Shown here piece after piece: positions 1 through 9,720 of a stretch of DNA of 64,000 nucleotides; positions within the stretch are counted from its first letter, which is position 1; each line of letters starts with the position of its first letter. The position numbers were made by a program, and so were the translations under genes. The stretch spans positions 1-64,000 of the forward strand of contig NZ_ASJB01000077.1 of NCBI RefSeq assembly GCF_000478275.1, written 5' to 3'. The notes beneath the pieces were generated by a model, which made no database searches, was not told the origin of the DNA, and saw only the letters and a program-made list of their open reading frames with translations. The stretch is from Amycolatopsis orientalis DSM 40040 = KCTC 9412. GTDB lineage: Bacteria; Actinomycetota; Actinomycetes; Mycobacteriales; Pseudonocardiaceae.

Positions 1-173
1 TGGCGGGTGGGGTCGCCTCGGCCGACCCGCTGCCGGTCCCGCCTGCCGGTGGCGGCGGTCCGGCGCTCTGGCTGATCCCCGGCGTCGACCTCGGTGGCCT
101 GCTCGGCCCGGCCGTCACGGCGCCGACCGGCGTCCTCGCGCCGATCTTCGGGATCATCACGCCGATTTCGTAA
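1..173 (+). CDS. Small secreted protein, C-terminal part (truncated by window edge)
   Basis: The frame is open from the first base to TAA at 171-173 and encodes about 56 residues. The visible N-terminus (GGVASADPLP) looks like the end of a signal peptide with an ASA-type signal-peptidase site. The mature part is Gly/Pro-rich, then hydrophobic (LWLIPGVDLGGLLGP). It lies 26 nt upstream of another small exported protein, with a strong ribosome-binding site between them. No family is recognised. The start is outside the window. Confidence 0.5.
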   Translation, partial: AGGVASADPLPVPPAGGGGPALWLIPGVDLGGLLGPAVTAPTGVLAPIFGIITPIS

Positions 174-199
174 AACCGTTACCAGTAAAGGAGAAACTC

Positions 200-433
200 A
201 TGAAGAAGACGCTCGCCCACGCCGTCGCCGGCGTTGCGCTCGCCGGTCTCGTCGTGCTCGGCTCGGCAGCCCCGGCGCTCGCCGCGGAAGCCGCCCCGAA
301 CGATGTCGTGGTCGTCGACGAACCCGACACCAGCGACCTCAACAACATTTGGACGTTCGCGCCGCTCGGCGTCCCGGTGCTCGGTCTCATCCAGTCGCTC
401 AACGGCGTCCCCGGCAGGCTGCTGCCGTCCTGA
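200..433 (+). CDS. Small secreted protein of unknown function
   Basis: 77 aa. The ATG follows a strong AAAGGAG ribosome-binding site. The N-terminus is a classic Sec signal peptide: MKK, a hydrophobic core, then cleavage after about APALA near residue 28. The mature peptide is about 49 residues, acidic at its start (VVVVDEPDTSD) and hydrophobic later (FAPLGVPVLGLIQSL). It shares the short-exported-peptide style of the truncated gene just upstream, so the two may be tandem paralogues or partners. It lacks cysteines, so it is not a classical long chaplin. Function unknown. Confidence 0.7.
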   Translation: MKKTLAHAVAGVALAGLVVLGSAAPALAAEAAPNDVVVVDEPDTSDLNNIWTFAPLGVPVLGLIQSLNGVPGRLLPS

Positions 434-488
434 TTCCCGCGGCGGCGCGGCTGCCGGGCCGCGCCGCCGCCTTCGGTGAGGAGAATCG

Positions 489-980
489 ATGGCCGACAGA
501 CAACTGATCGGGCGCGCCGCCATCGCGGGGATCGTGGTGGCCGCGCTCGCGACCTGTGTGGTGCTGCTCAACGGCGGTGAGGAACCGCGCGCCGAGACCG
601 TGGCCGTCGTCGGTGAGCCGACCGAGAGCGCGCCGTCGCGGGAGCCGGACCGCACGATCACGCGGACGCTCGGTCAGGAGCGGCCGCAGCCGGTGTCGAA
701 CGACTGGCGGATCACCTACGAACTCGTCGGCACGGGGACCGCGACCGTGGTCTACGACTCGAACGGGCTGGGGCTCGTGCACCAGGAGCCGCAGGTGACG
801 CTCCCGTGGCGCAAGGAGCTCACGTGGAAGAACACCGGCGCGCCGCCGACCGTCCAGCTGATGGGGCAGGGCGAGGGCGCCGTCGAATGCCGGGTGACCG
901 TGGGCGGCGCCGTCGTCACGTCCCAGAAGTCCGTCCCCGGCGAGGTCGCCACCTGCGCCGGCCGCCTAACCCCCTCCTGA
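489..980 (+). CDS. MmpS-like membrane-anchored accessory protein
   Basis: 163 aa. The ATG follows GGTGAGGAG. One N-terminal membrane anchor (about residues 8-27) is followed by a low-complexity acidic linker and an extracytoplasmic beta domain from about residue 75 (ITYELVGTGTATVVYDSNG). That pattern matches the MmpS family, which in mycobacteria partners with MmpL (RND-type) exporters. The two cysteines near the C-terminus (ECRV and ATCAGR) could form a disulfide. No mmpL gene is visible nearby, so a partner would be outside the window or encoded elsewhere. A repeat cluster begins just after the stop. Confidence 0.7.
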   Translation: MADRQLIGRAAIAGIVVAALATCVVLLNGGEEPRAETVAVVGEPTESAPSREPDRTITRTLGQERPQPVSNDWRITYELVGTGTATVVYDSNGLGLVHQEPQVTLPWRKELTWKNTGAPPTVQLMGQGEGAVECRVTVGGAVVTSQKSVPGEVATCAGRLTPS

Positions 981-992
981 CCGTGCGCCCAG

Positions 993-1117
993 GTCGACTT
1001 TCGCCCCCTAATCGCGCTCCCGGCCCAGGTTCCCTCCCGTACGCCCCAGGTCGACGTTCGCGGGCTAACCGTGCTCTGGCGGCCGTGTCGACTTTCGCGG
1101 GCTAACCGTGATCCGGG
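993..1117 (+). repeat. Three tandem-oriented copies of the TTYRG-CSSS-CTAA interspersed repeat
   Basis: Copies lie at 993-1016 (CCCC spacer: GACTTTCGCCCCCTAATCGC), 1050-1079 (CGGG spacer, CGACGTTCGCGGGCTAACCG) and 1085-1117 (CGACTTTCGCGGGCTAACCG followed by TGATCCGGG). All point the same way, between the MmpS-like gene and the acetyltransferase. They fill most of the 175-bp gap. See the first finding for the family as a whole. Confidence 0.85.
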
Positions 1118-1155
1118 GGCGGAAATTCGCTGGCCGGGGCAGGGATCATGGAGGC

Positions 1156-1656
1156 ATGACCTGGAGCTTCGAAGTGACCCCCGTCGACCACCCGGACGCG
1201 GCCCAGCTGCTGCGCGAGTACCTGGACGAGATCGCGTCGCGTTACTACGGTCGCCAGGTCCCCGAGGACGAGCTCGACACCCTGCTCGAGGAGCACCACA
1301 GCCGGGACCTGGTCCCGCCGACCGGTGCCTTCCTCCTCGCGTACCGCGACGGGATGCTCGCCGGATGCGCCGGGGTCCGGGGTGCCACGCCCGAGATCGC
1401 CGAACTCACCCGGGTCTTCCTCCGGAAGCCCGAGCGTGGCCGAGGTGGGGCGGCGCTACTCGTGGCCGCCGCCGAGGACGTCGCCCGAGGCCTCGGAGCC
1501 ACGTCCATCCGCCTGGACACCCGCAGCGATCTGGTCGAGGCGAGAGCCCTGTACGCGCGTCTCGGCTACGACGAGGTCGAGCGCTTCAACGACAACCCCT
1601 TTGCCCACTACTTCTTCTCGAAGTCCCTGGTCCAGGCCCTGTCAGATCGCGTTTAG
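1156..1656 (+). CDS. GNAT family N-acetyltransferase
   Basis: 166 aa. The ATG at 1156 follows a GGAGG; the upstream in-frame ATG at 1108 lies in the repeat cluster and is less likely. The GNAT fold shows in TRVFLRKPERGRGGAALLVA, where R/Q-x-x-G-x-G/A acetyl-CoA binding is represented by ERGRGGAA (about residues 94-101). It is followed by a conserved helix and the terminal A-L-Y-x-R-L-G-Y-x-E motif (about 137-146). Substrate unknown; the family acetylates small amines or protein N-termini. The TAG stop lies inside one arm of the repeat hairpin at 1646-1707. Confidence 0.85.
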   Translation: MTWSFEVTPVDHPDAAQLLREYLDEIASRYYGRQVPEDELDTLLEEHHSRDLVPPTGAFLLAYRDGMLAGCAGVRGATPEIAELTRVFLRKPERGRGGAALLVAAAEDVARGLGATSIRLDTRSDLVEARALYARLGYDEVERFNDNPFAHYFFSKSLVQALSDRV

Positions 1657-1707
1657 GGGGCGAAAGTCGCTCCGAGCCCGGAGCGACTTTCGCCCCCTAA
1701 TCGCGAT
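1646..1707. repeat. Inverted pair of the interspersed repeat forming a bidirectional terminator-like hairpin
   Basis: Arms 1646-1674 and 1679-1707 pair over 29 bp with a single mismatch around a 4-nt loop. Each arm is one CCCC/GGGG-spacer copy of the repeat. The hairpin sits between convergent genes: the acetyltransferase stop TAG (1654-1656) is in the left arm, and the opposing gene's stop begins 2 nt beyond the right arm. There is no U-run, so termination activity is inferred from placement and stem strength. Confidence 0.85.
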
Positions 1708-1708
1708 T

Positions 1709-2407
1709 TCAGCGGGGGAGGCGGGTGGCGACGTCGATGAGGAAGTCGGCCTCGGCGAGCAGGGTTTCGCGGTCCAGTGACCGGCGTCCGCCGGTGCGGA
1801 TGGTCCCCCGTTCGACGAACACGGGCCACCGGCCGAACCGCGGCTCGGCGAGGATCCACGCGCGCACCTCGGGCGTGAGCAGCGCCGCGGCCCGGTCCCG
1901 GTCGGCGGCGCGGACCTTGATCGCGCCGTCGAAGGCCTTGTCGAACGTCTTGACCTGCTCGAACTCCCGCAGTACCCGGCTCGGGAACACGCCGTCGGCG
2001 GCCAGGAAGAGCGCCGCCGAATCCGGCACCCGCACCTGGACCGAATGGAACGCCCGCTGCGTCGTGTCCCCGCCCGGCTGATGGCGATCGTCCAGGAAGT
2101 CGACCCCGGCGACGTCGTGGTCGCGGTGCCGGAACTCCACCGCCCGCGTCACCGAAGCCTCGGCCAGCGGCCTGTCCCGCCCGACCGGATCGATGCCGAA
2201 CCCGGGGGAAGTGCCGCCGTCCTCGGCGTGGAACCGGCCGGACCTCTCCGCGGCGAAACCGCTCATCCAGTGCCCCCGCTCGTGACGGCCGCGCACCTTC
2301 CCGGCGAGGAACAGGACCAGGAACAGAAGCCCGACGCCGACCGCGAGCATGAGGATCGCCCCGAGGGTGATCATGACCGGCGAATCGGCGTCGAGTGCCG
2401 AGACCAT
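1709..2407 (-). CDS. Single-pass membrane protein of unknown function
   Basis: 232 aa. The ATG is preceded on the minus strand by GAAAGGGAA. One transmembrane helix (about residues 10-35) leads into a basic segment (GKVRGRHERGH), so the C-terminal 195 residues are probably cytoplasmic. That region is a mixed alpha/beta domain with no motif I recognise; it contains a stretch ending FERGTIRTGGRRSLDRETL-like near the C-terminus. It is the last gene of a leftward four-gene operon, 49 nt after the T7SS-like substrate gene, and ends at the repeat hairpin. A role linked to secretion is inferred only from position. Confidence 0.6.
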   Translation of the reverse strand: MVSALDADSPVMITLGAILMLAVGVGLLFLVLFLAGKVRGRHERGHWMSGFAAERSGRFHAEDGGTSPGFGIDPVGRDRPLAEASVTRAVEFRHRDHDVAGVDFLDDRHQPGGDTTQRAFHSVQVRVPDSAALFLAADGVFPSRVLREFEQVKTFDKAFDGAIKVRAADRDRAAALLTPEVRAWILAEPRFGRWPVFVERGTIRTGGRRSLDRETLLAEADFLIDVATRLPR

Positions 2408-2456
2408 CGCGAATTCCCTTTCCCCGCCACCCAGAAAGCCGACAAGCCCGGAAGCC

Positions 2457-3722
2457 TCAGAAGTCCAGGTCGTTCTTGGTCTCCTGATCGGACTGTTCCT
2501 GACCGCGGTCGCCGTGGTCCGCGGCCGTCTTGAAGCCCTTGGCGTAGCCGATCACCTTGCCACTGGCGTCGAGGATGGCCTTACCGCGCTTGTCCTGCCA
2601 GTCGCCCGTCGTCGCGCCGGTCAGGCCCTTGACGACACCGTCCGTCGCCGCCTTGCCGACGTCCCGCGCCATCTCCCGGCGCAACGTGGCGTCGACGTCG
2701 ACCGCGTCCTTGGTGGCGTTGAACACCGGGCGCGGGGTGTCGAGCCGCTTGCCCAGCATGCCCTTCTCACCCATCAGCGCGTCGACGTAACCCTTGCCGG
2801 ACTTGGTGTTCGCCATCCGGTCGGCGAACCGGTCGGTCGCCCGGTTGCCGTCGGTGAGGAACTTGCCCATCTTGCTGTCGGCGAGTTTGGCCTGCATCTT
2901 CCGCAGCCACGCCAGCACGTCGGACAGGATCTTGCGGAGCCGGTTGACGAACCCCGTCGTCTTCGTCGCCGTGGACGCGACCTTCGGCGGCGTGGCGGCA
3001 CCCGCGGCCGCCGTCGACGCGCCACAGGTGGGGACGGCCGCCGCGATCGCGGGCACCCACAACGTGATCAGCCAGCTGATGACCTCGGTCAGGATGGCCT
3101 TGATCAGCTCTTCGATGAAGGTCATCAGCATGCTGTTGAGCTGCAGCATCTGCGCCATGTCACCGGCCTTCGCCGCGACACCGTTGATACCGCTGGAGAA
3201 CTCCGCGAGACCCTTCTTCGCCGCTGTCCCCGCGTCGCCCGCCCAAGCGGCCAGCCGCTCGTCCGCGACCTGGTCGAAGTTGACCGACATCTCCTGCAGG
3301 GCCTTCGCCAGCGCGCCGAAGTTCTCCGCCGCCTTGCTCAGCGCGGGGCCGTCGCCGCTGACGAAATGGATGGCGTCCTGCACCGGCTGGACGACGTTGA
3401 TCAGAAAGCTCAGCCCCTGCCCGATGAGCCAGCCGAGCGGATCCGTCGCGATGTCCACAATGGTCTGCGAACCGGACTGGATCAGTGTCCTGGCGTCCAT
3501 CGCGATGGTGGTGACGCCCATCGCGATGTCCGCGCCGTCGGCCTGGGTCTTGCTGTCGAAGACCTGCTTGTAGGCCGCGACGGAGTCCTTGCCCAGCTGG
3601 ACGGCGTCGCCGACGATCGGCGTCTTCTTGATCGCGTTCTCGGTGTTGATCCCGGGGATCACGGTGTCGTCCTTGTAGGACTTCATCGAGACGCCCTCGG
3701 TCACGTCCTTGACCTCGGCCAT
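2457..3722 (-). CDS. Large helical T7SS substrate-like protein (WXG/PPE-like)
   Basis: 421 aa. The ATG overlaps the upstream stop as TAATG, so translation is coupled. The N-terminal half is predicted to be helical, with a W-A-G motif (AAWAGDAG, about residue 161) at the turn expected in WXG100/PPE-type hairpins. There are two hydrophobic stretches, around residues 103-120 (PLGWLIGQGLSFLI) and 203-230 (TEVISWLITLWVPAI). The C-terminal 170 residues are basic, with a charged tail, and are of unknown type. Following an EspC-like gene, it resembles an ESX substrate or a membrane-perturbing effector. No enzymatic motif is recognised. Confidence 0.6.
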   Translation of the reverse strand: MAEVKDVTEGVSMKSYKDDTVIPGINTENAIKKTPIVGDAVQLGKDSVAAYKQVFDSKTQADGADIAMGVTTIAMDARTLIQSGSQTIVDIATDPLGWLIGQGLSFLINVVQPVQDAIHFVSGDGPALSKAAENFGALAKALQEMSVNFDQVADERLAAWAGDAGTAAKKGLAEFSSGINGVAAKAGDMAQMLQLNSMLMTFIEELIKAILTEVISWLITLWVPAIAAAVPTCGASTAAAGAATPPKVASTATKTTGFVNRLRKILSDVLAWLRKMQAKLADSKMGKFLTDGNRATDRFADRMANTKSGKGYVDALMGEKGMLGKRLDTPRPVFNATKDAVDVDATLRREMARDVGKAATDGVVKGLTGATTGDWQDKRGKAILDASGKVIGYAKGFKTAADHGDRGQEQSDQETKNDLDF

Positions 3723-4078
3723 TACGGCTTCCCCCCGGTCTTCGGTCCGTCGAGCTTCACTTCGAGCTTGTTGAACGTGGTCAAGTGGTCTTCTTCGATG
3801 CCCTGGTAGATGTCGGCCGCCTGCGTCATCTTCGAGCCGGCGCTGTCCAGGCCCTTCGCCATGGCCTCCATCAACTCCTTGAGGGAGGCCAAGGTCTCCG
3901 TGTAACCGTCCTTGGTGAACAGGCCGACGAGGCCCCAGGACTGGTTGCCGACGTCGGCCTGGCCGACCATTTCCTTCAGCTTCCCGGTCTGGCCCCCGTA
4001 GTTGCCGAGTTCGCCGGAGTAGCGGCGGAGCGCGGCGGGGTCCACGTTGTAGCCGCCGTTGACCGAACCGTCGGACAT
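3722..4078 (-). CDS. EspC/WXG100-like type VII secretion target
   Basis: 118 aa, all-helical. Two helices flank the turn NQSWGLVGLF (about residues 51-60), the W-x-G-like signature of ESX targets. The stretch AADIYQGIEEDH resembles the C-terminal secretion signal Y-x3-D/E. The start overlaps the YbaB-like gene (TGATG) and the stop overlaps the next gene (TAATG). Position and size suggest it forms a heterodimer with the following large protein for ESX export. Confidence 0.65.
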   Translation of the reverse strand: MSDGSVNGGYNVDPAALRRYSGELGNYGGQTGKLKEMVGQADVGNQSWGLVGLFTKDGYTETLASLKELMEAMAKGLDSAGSKMTQAADIYQGIEEDHLTTFNKLEVKLDGPKTGGKP

Positions 4079-4641
4079 CAGTGGTCACCTTCCTCGAACA
4101 GGTGCTTCAGGAACCGGTCACCGTCCGAGCCGCCGGACGACGGCGGTGCCGGTCGCGGCGGTTCCGGGTCGCTCTTGAGGACCGATCGCTCGGAGTAGTC
4201 GTCGGGGCTTTCCGGTGAGGGACGCGGGGGCGCCTCTTCCGCCATCTTCGACCGCATTTCCTCGACGGTGGTTCCGAAGATCTCCGCTTGCGTCTCCAGC
4301 ACCTGGTCGACCAGGTGCAGGTCGTCCCCCATGTGCTCTTCGACGATGGCCGCCTGCTTGCGCGCCGATTCGGCGACGGCCTGCTGGATGGTCGACATCA
4401 GCGCGGCCGACAGGGCCTCCGGGCGCTGACGCAGCGCCTCTTCGGTGAACCGGACGTCCATGATGGCGCCCGCCGGGCCCGCCACGACGGTGACCGAACG
4501 GTCCGGGGAGGAGGCGGTGGCCTGGAGCGCGCTGAGTTCGCTCTGCATGTCGCCGATGTTCGCGAACCGATTGTCGACGTTCTGGATCCTGGACTGGAAC
4601 TTCTCGAATTCCGCGACCAGCTGTTCGAACTCGGCTGACAT
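4078..4641 (-). CDS. YbaB/EbfC-family protein (EspL-like)
   Basis: 187 aa. The ATG follows GGGGAGG. Residues about 1-130 match the YbaB/EbfC nucleoid-associated fold: a helical start, then a beta segment with VTVVAGPAGAIMDVRFTEEA, then a long helix. The C-terminal 50 residues are a Pro/Ser/Asp-rich tail that bacterial YbaB lacks. YbaB-like proteins such as EspL accompany ESX-1 substrates in mycobacteria, and this one opens an operon with an EspC-like and a large substrate-like gene. It may act as a cytoplasmic chaperone or regulator; DNA binding is untested. Confidence 0.7.
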   Translation of the reverse strand: MSAEFEQLVAEFEKFQSRIQNVDNRFANIGDMQSELSALQATASSPDRSVTVVAGPAGAIMDVRFTEEALRQRPEALSAALMSTIQQAVAESARKQAAIVEEHMGDDLHLVDQVLETQAEIFGTTVEEMRSKMAEEAPPRPSPESPDDYSERSVLKSDPEPPRPAPPSSGGSDGDRFLKHLFEEGDH

Positions 4642-4831
4642 GGAGCCTCCCCGTGAGTACCTGCGTCACCTGGAGCAACGCCCGATCGACGCTGTGACCG
4701 GTGTCATCGTGACCTATTCACCGGTTCGACGCGATGGTGTGCTTCCCGGATCCATCCGGCTCACCCGTTGGTGGAATGGGTAGCGTGGTTCGCCGAGTAA
4801 GGCGGTATCAGCACAGCGAGGGGAGGGCGTC

Positions 4832-4978
4832 GTGGACGCCGAGCAGCAGGAAAGCACCGAAGAACCCAGGCGGGGGAGTCACGCGGCGCCGGAGGGGGCG
4901 CCCGTGCACCCGCTGATCGACCTCGGCCGGGACCCGAATCCTGGCAGGCCTGACCACGCGAAGCCCGACGACGAATGA
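4832..4978 (+). CDS. Small acidic/charged protein, 48 aa, hypothetical
   Basis: A GTG start at 4832 follows GAGGGGAGGG at a suitable spacing, and the frame runs to TGA at 4976-4978. The product is hydrophilic (E, D, P, R-rich), with the short less-charged patch VHPLIDLGRDPNP. It lacks a signal peptide or recognisable domain. It is divergent from the YbaB-like operon and upstream of the rpsL promoter. The strong ribosome-binding site argues for expression; the short length leaves doubt. Confidence 0.4.
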   Translation: MDAEQQESTEEPRRGSHAAPEGAPVHPLIDLGRDPNPGRPDHAKPDDE

Positions 4979-5088
4979 AGCTGGGCGCGCAGCTCGTCTC
5001 CGACGAGGAATGAAACGGGCCGAAACGCCGTTCCATCAGGGTGGCCGCGGCGTGACGCCCGGCACGATATAGTTATCGACCCCCCGAT

Positions 5089-5118
5089 TTGGTCGGCCCG
5101 GAAGTGGCCGGGTATCTT
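5089..5118 (+). promoter_or_regulatory. Candidate promoter for the rpsL (str) operon
   Basis: TTGGTC (5089-5094), an 18-bp spacer and TATCTT (5113-5118) make a plausible housekeeping sigma promoter about 220 nt upstream of rpsL. An alternative -10, TATAGT at 5068-5073, has no convincing -35. The rest of the 359-nt gap (4979-5337) holds the leader hairpin motif and nothing else I recognise. Confidence 0.4.
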
Positions 5119-5262
5119 TGGAGACCGTGCCCGGCAGGCGTCGGGCCGTCCCGTGTGCCGTGCGGCGTGAACGGGGTGCTCAGGCATCCGGTTCGAAGGC
5201 TTCGCCCACACGGGATCCGACGGAAAATCCCTACGGGAAGTTACCGGTCGAGAGACCGTGAC

Positions 5263-5300
5263 GCGGGCCGACACGCCCGACCGCGGGGGCCGGAGACAGA
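5263..5300 (+). promoter_or_regulatory. Conserved leader motif upstream of rpsL
   Basis: A small hairpin (CGGGC, loop CGACAC, GCCCG) is followed by ACCGCG-GGG-CCGG-AGACAG. The 16-nt core GACACGCCCGACCGCG recurs identically in the rpsJ leader at 9934-9949. Its position in the 5' UTR of two ribosomal operons suggests a shared regulatory RNA element or regulator site. Confidence 0.55.
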
Positions 5301-5337
5301 CACGTAGTAGCAAGATCGCGAACAGAAAGCTGGTCCA

Positions 5338-5712
5338 TTGCCCACGATCCAGCAGCTGGTCCGTAAGGGCCGCCAGGACAAGGCTGCCAAGCAGAAGACC
5401 GCGGCCCTCAAGGGGAGCCCGCAGCGGCGTGGCGTGTGCACTCGCGTGTACACCACAACCCCCAAGAAGCCGAACTCGGCGCTTCGCAAGGTCGCTCGTG
5501 TGAAGTTGACCAGCGGCATCGAGGTCACCGCCTACATTCCCGGTGAAGGCCACAACCTGCAGGAGCACTCGATGGTGCTCGTGCGCGGTGGTCGTGTGAA
5601 GGACCTGCCGGGTGTCCGTTACAAGATCATCCGCGGTTCGCTCGACACCCAGGGTGTCAAGAACCGTAAGCAGGCGCGCAGCCGGTACGGCGCGAAGAAG
5701 GAGAAGAGCTAA
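5338..5712 (+). CDS. rpsL: 30S ribosomal protein uS12
   Basis: 124 aa, full length. The start codon is TTG at 5338, giving the conserved [13 protein letters not shown]-terminus. uS12 sits at the decoding centre. The two lysines whose mutation gives streptomycin resistance are wild type ([10 protein letters not shown] and [11 protein letters not shown]), so the sequence predicts streptomycin sensitivity at this locus. The stop overlaps rpsG as TAATG. First gene of the str operon. Confidence 0.98.
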   Translation: MPTIQQLVRKGRQDKAAKQKTAALKGSPQRRGVCTRVYTTTPKKPNSALRKVARVKLTSGIEVTAYIPGEGHNLQEHSMVLVRGGRVKDLPGVRYKIIRGSLDTQGVKNRKQARSRYGAKKEKS

Positions 5713-6182
5713 TGCCTCGCAAGGGTCCGGCGCCGAAGCGGCCGCTGATCTCTGACCCCGTCTACGCATCCCCGCTGGTCACCCAGCTGGTGAACAAGGT
5801 GCTGAAGGACGGCAAGCGGTCCCTGGCCGAGCGCATCGTCTACGGCGCCCTCGAAGGTGCTCGCGAGAAGACCGGCACCGACCCGGTCGTCACGCTGAAG
5901 CGCGCGCTCGACAACGTGAAGCCCACTATCGAGGTGAAGAGCCGCCGCGTCGGTGGCGCCACCTACCAGGTGCCGATCGAGGTCAAGCCGGGCCGCTCCA
6001 CCACCCTCGCGCTTCGCTGGCTGGTGTCCTTCTCCGCGGCCCGCCGCGAGAAGACCATGATCGAGCGCCTGCAGAACGAGCTCCTCGACGCGAGCAACGG
6101 CCTCGGCGCCAGCGTGAAGCGGCGCGAGGACACGCACAAGATGGCCGAGTCCAACAAGGCCTTCGCGCACTACCGCTGGTGA
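5712..6182 (+). CDS. rpsG: 30S ribosomal protein uS7
   Basis: 156 aa, full length, with the family start [11 protein letters not shown] and the end AHYRW. uS7 nucleates assembly of the 3' major (head) domain of 16S rRNA and lines the E site. The basic N-terminal arm and the beta-hairpin region ([17 protein letters not shown]) are intact. Translation is coupled to rpsL through a one-base overlap. fusA follows after 63 nt. Confidence 0.98.
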   Translation: MPRKGPAPKRPLISDPVYASPLVTQLVNKVLKDGKRSLAERIVYGALEGAREKTGTDPVVTLKRALDNVKPTIEVKSRRVGGATYQVPIEVKPGRSTTLALRWLVSFSAARREKTMIERLQNELLDASNGLGASVKRREDTHKMAESNKAFAHYRW

Positions 6183-6245
6183 TGACCGCCCGGCTGCCGA
6201 TCAAAGCCTTGCCGGGCCCCATTCTTGAGACAGGGGAACACTCTC

Positions 6246-8345
6246 GTGGCACGTGAAGTGCTGACCGACCTGAACAAGGTCCGCAACATCGGCATCATGG
6301 CCCACATCGACGCCGGTAAGACCACCACCACCGAGCGGATCCTGTTCTACACCGGGGTCAACTACAAGATCGGTGAAGTCCACGATGGCGCCGCCACCAT
6401 GGACTGGATGGAGGAGGAGCAGAAGCGGGGTATCACCATCACCTCGGCTGCCACCACCACCTTCTGGGCCGATCACCAGATCAACATCATCGACACCCCG
6501 GGCCACGTCGACTTCACCGTCGAGGTGGAGCGTTCGCTCCGCGTGCTCGACGGTGCCGTCGCCGTCTTCGACGGCAAGGAAGGTGTCGAGCCGCAGTCCG
6601 AGCAGGTCTGGCGTCAGGCGGACAAGTACGAGGTTCCTCGTATCTGCTTCGTCAACAAGATGGACAAGCTCGGCGCGGACTTCTACTTCACCGTCCGCAC
6701 CATCGAGGAGCGCCTCGGCGCCCGCCCGCTGGTCATCCAGCTGCCGATCGGCGCCGAGAACGAGTTCGAAGGCGTCGTCGACCTGGTCCGCATGAAGGCG
6801 CTGACCTGGCGCGGCGAGGTCCAGAAGGGCGAGGACTACGCCGTCGAGGAGATCCCGGCCGAGCTCGCCGACAAGGCGGCCGAGTACCGGGAGAAGCTGG
6901 TCGAGGCCATCGCCGAGACCGACGACTCCCTGATGGAGAAGTTCCTCGAGGGCGAGGAGCTGACCGAGGCCGAGCTGAAGGCCGGTATCCGGAAGCTCAC
7001 CGTGAACCGCGAGGCGTACCCGGTGCTCACCGGTTCCGCCTTCAAGAACAAGGGCGTCCAGCCCATGCTCGACGCGGTCATCGACTACCTTCCGTCGCCG
7101 CTGGACGTCCCCGCCGTCGAGGGCACGCTGCCCGACGGCGAGACCGTCGTGTCGCGCAAGCCGTCGACCGAGGAGCCCTTCTCCGCCCTGGCGTTCAAGA
7201 TCGCCGCGCACCCGTTCTTCGGCAAGCTGACCTACATCCGGGTGTACTCGGGCAAGGTCTCCTCCGGCGCGCAGCTGATCAACGCCACCAAGGAGCGCAA
7301 GGAGCGCATCGGGAAGCTCTTCCAGATGCACTCCAACAAGGAGAACCCGGTCGACGAGGCCCAGGCCGGCCACATCTACGCGGTCATCGGCCTGAAGGAC
7401 ACCACCACCGGTGACACCCTCGCCGACCCGCAGAACCCGGTCGTCCTCGAGTCGATGACGTTCCCGGCGCCGGTCATCCGCGTCGCGATCGAGCCGAAGA
7501 CCAAGGCCGACCAGGAGAAGCTCTCCCTGGCGATCCAGAAGCTGGCCGAAGAGGACCCGACGTTCCAGGTCAACCTGGACGAGGACACCGGCCAGACGAT
7601 CATCGCCGGTATGGGCGAGCTGCACCTCGAGGTGCTGGTCAACCGCATGAAGTCCGACTACAAGGTCGAGGCGAACATCGGTAAGCCGCAGGTCGCCTAC
7701 CGCGAGACGGTGCGCAAGACGGTCGAGAAGCTCGACTACGTGCACAAGAAGCAGACCGGTGGTTCCGGTCAGTTCGCGAAGGTCATCGTCAAGCTCGAGC
7801 CGCTCGAGTCCACCGACGGTGCCCTCTACGAGTTCGACAACAAGGTCACCGGTGGTCGCGTGCCGCGGGAGTACATCCCGTCGGTCGACGCGGGCGCGCA
7901 GGACGCCATGCAGTACGGCGTGCTGGCCGGCTACCCGCTCGTCGGGTTGAAGTTCACCTTGTTGGACGGCGCGTACCACGAGGTCGACTCTTCGGAAATG
8001 GCCTTCAAGATCGCCGGCTCCATGGCGATGAAGGAAGCCGCGAAGAAGGCCGGTCCGGTCATCCTGGAGCCGCTGATGGCCGTCGAGGTCACCACGCCCG
8101 AGGACTACATGGGTGATGTGATCGGCGACCTCAACTCCCGCCGTGGCCAGATCCAGGCCATGGAGGAGCGCGCCGGTACCCGTGTCGTCAAGGCACTGGT
8201 CCCGCTGTCGGAGATGTTCGGTTACGTCGGTGACCTGCGGTCGCGTACCCAGGGACGTGCCAACTACTCCATGGTGTTCGATTCCTACGCCGAGGTTCCC
8301 GCGAACGTCGCCAAGGAAATCATCGCGAAGGCGACGGGGGAGTAG
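6246..8345 (+). CDS. fusA: Elongation factor G
   Basis: 699 aa. GTG at 6246 is chosen because it yields [17 protein letters not shown] behind CAGGGGAAC; an upstream TTG at 6225 is in frame but less suitable. GTPase motifs are intact: AHIDAGKT (P-loop), the switch I region with [18 protein letters not shown], and NKMD. Domains II-V follow to a normal C-terminus. The factor drives ribosomal translocation and works with RRF in recycling. Third gene of the str operon. Confidence 0.97.
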   Translation: MAREVLTDLNKVRNIGIMAHIDAGKTTTTERILFYTGVNYKIGEVHDGAATMDWMEEEQKRGITITSAATTTFWADHQINIIDTPGHVDFTVEVERSLRVLDGAVAVFDGKEGVEPQSEQVWRQADKYEVPRICFVNKMDKLGADFYFTVRTIEERLGARPLVIQLPIGAENEFEGVVDLVRMKALTWRGEVQKGEDYAVEEIPAELADKAAEYREKLVEAIAETDDSLMEKFLEGEELTEAELKAGIRKLTVNREAYPVLTGSAFKNKGVQPMLDAVIDYLPSPLDVPAVEGTLPDGETVVSRKPSTEEPFSALAFKIAAHPFFGKLTYIRVYSGKVSSGAQLINATKERKERIGKLFQMHSNKENPVDEAQAGHIYAVIGLKDTTTGDTLADPQNPVVLESMTFPAPVIRVAIEPKTKADQEKLSLAIQKLAEEDPTFQVNLDEDTGQTIIAGMGELHLEVLVNRMKSDYKVEANIGKPQVAYRETVRKTVEKLDYVHKKQTGGSGQFAKVIVKLEPLESTDGALYEFDNKVTGGRVPREYIPSVDAGAQDAMQYGVLAGYPLVGLKFTLLDGAYHEVDSSEMAFKIAGSMAMKEAAKKAGPVILEPLMAVEVTTPEDYMGDVIGDLNSRRGQIQAMEERAGTRVVKALVPLSEMFGYVGDLRSRTQGRANYSMVFDSYAEVPANVAKEIIAKATGE

Positions 8346-8472
8346 TTCCCGTCCGTCCGCGGGCATAAGGGACACTCCTGACCGTCCGCAGCACCCACCG
8401 AGAAACGAATCTCCGTCCGACGACAGCCACGTTGGCCGGTGAGTAAGCAAAACAGTCCAGGAGGACATTCCA

Positions 8473-9662
<1,190 letters not shown>

Positions 9663-9666
<4 letters not shown>

Positions 9667-9720
9667 TTTAGACGCCCCGCCCGGGGGCAATACACCCCCG
9701 GGTTAGGGGCGTCAAATCAC
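9663..9720. terminator. Terminator after tuf
   Basis: Long two-part stem starting at the tuf stop: GTGATTT and GACGCCCC pair with GGGGCGTC and AAATCAC, enclosing an inner CCCGGGGG/CCCCCGGG stem with a CAATACA loop. A U-tract is absent, as is common in actinobacteria. Confidence 0.8.

Noticed and set aside
2349-3809. Long forward reading frame opposite the 421-aa substrate gene
   Set aside because: It is antisense to a coupled operon with good ribosome-binding sites and a W-x-G motif; long shadow frames are expected at this GC content.
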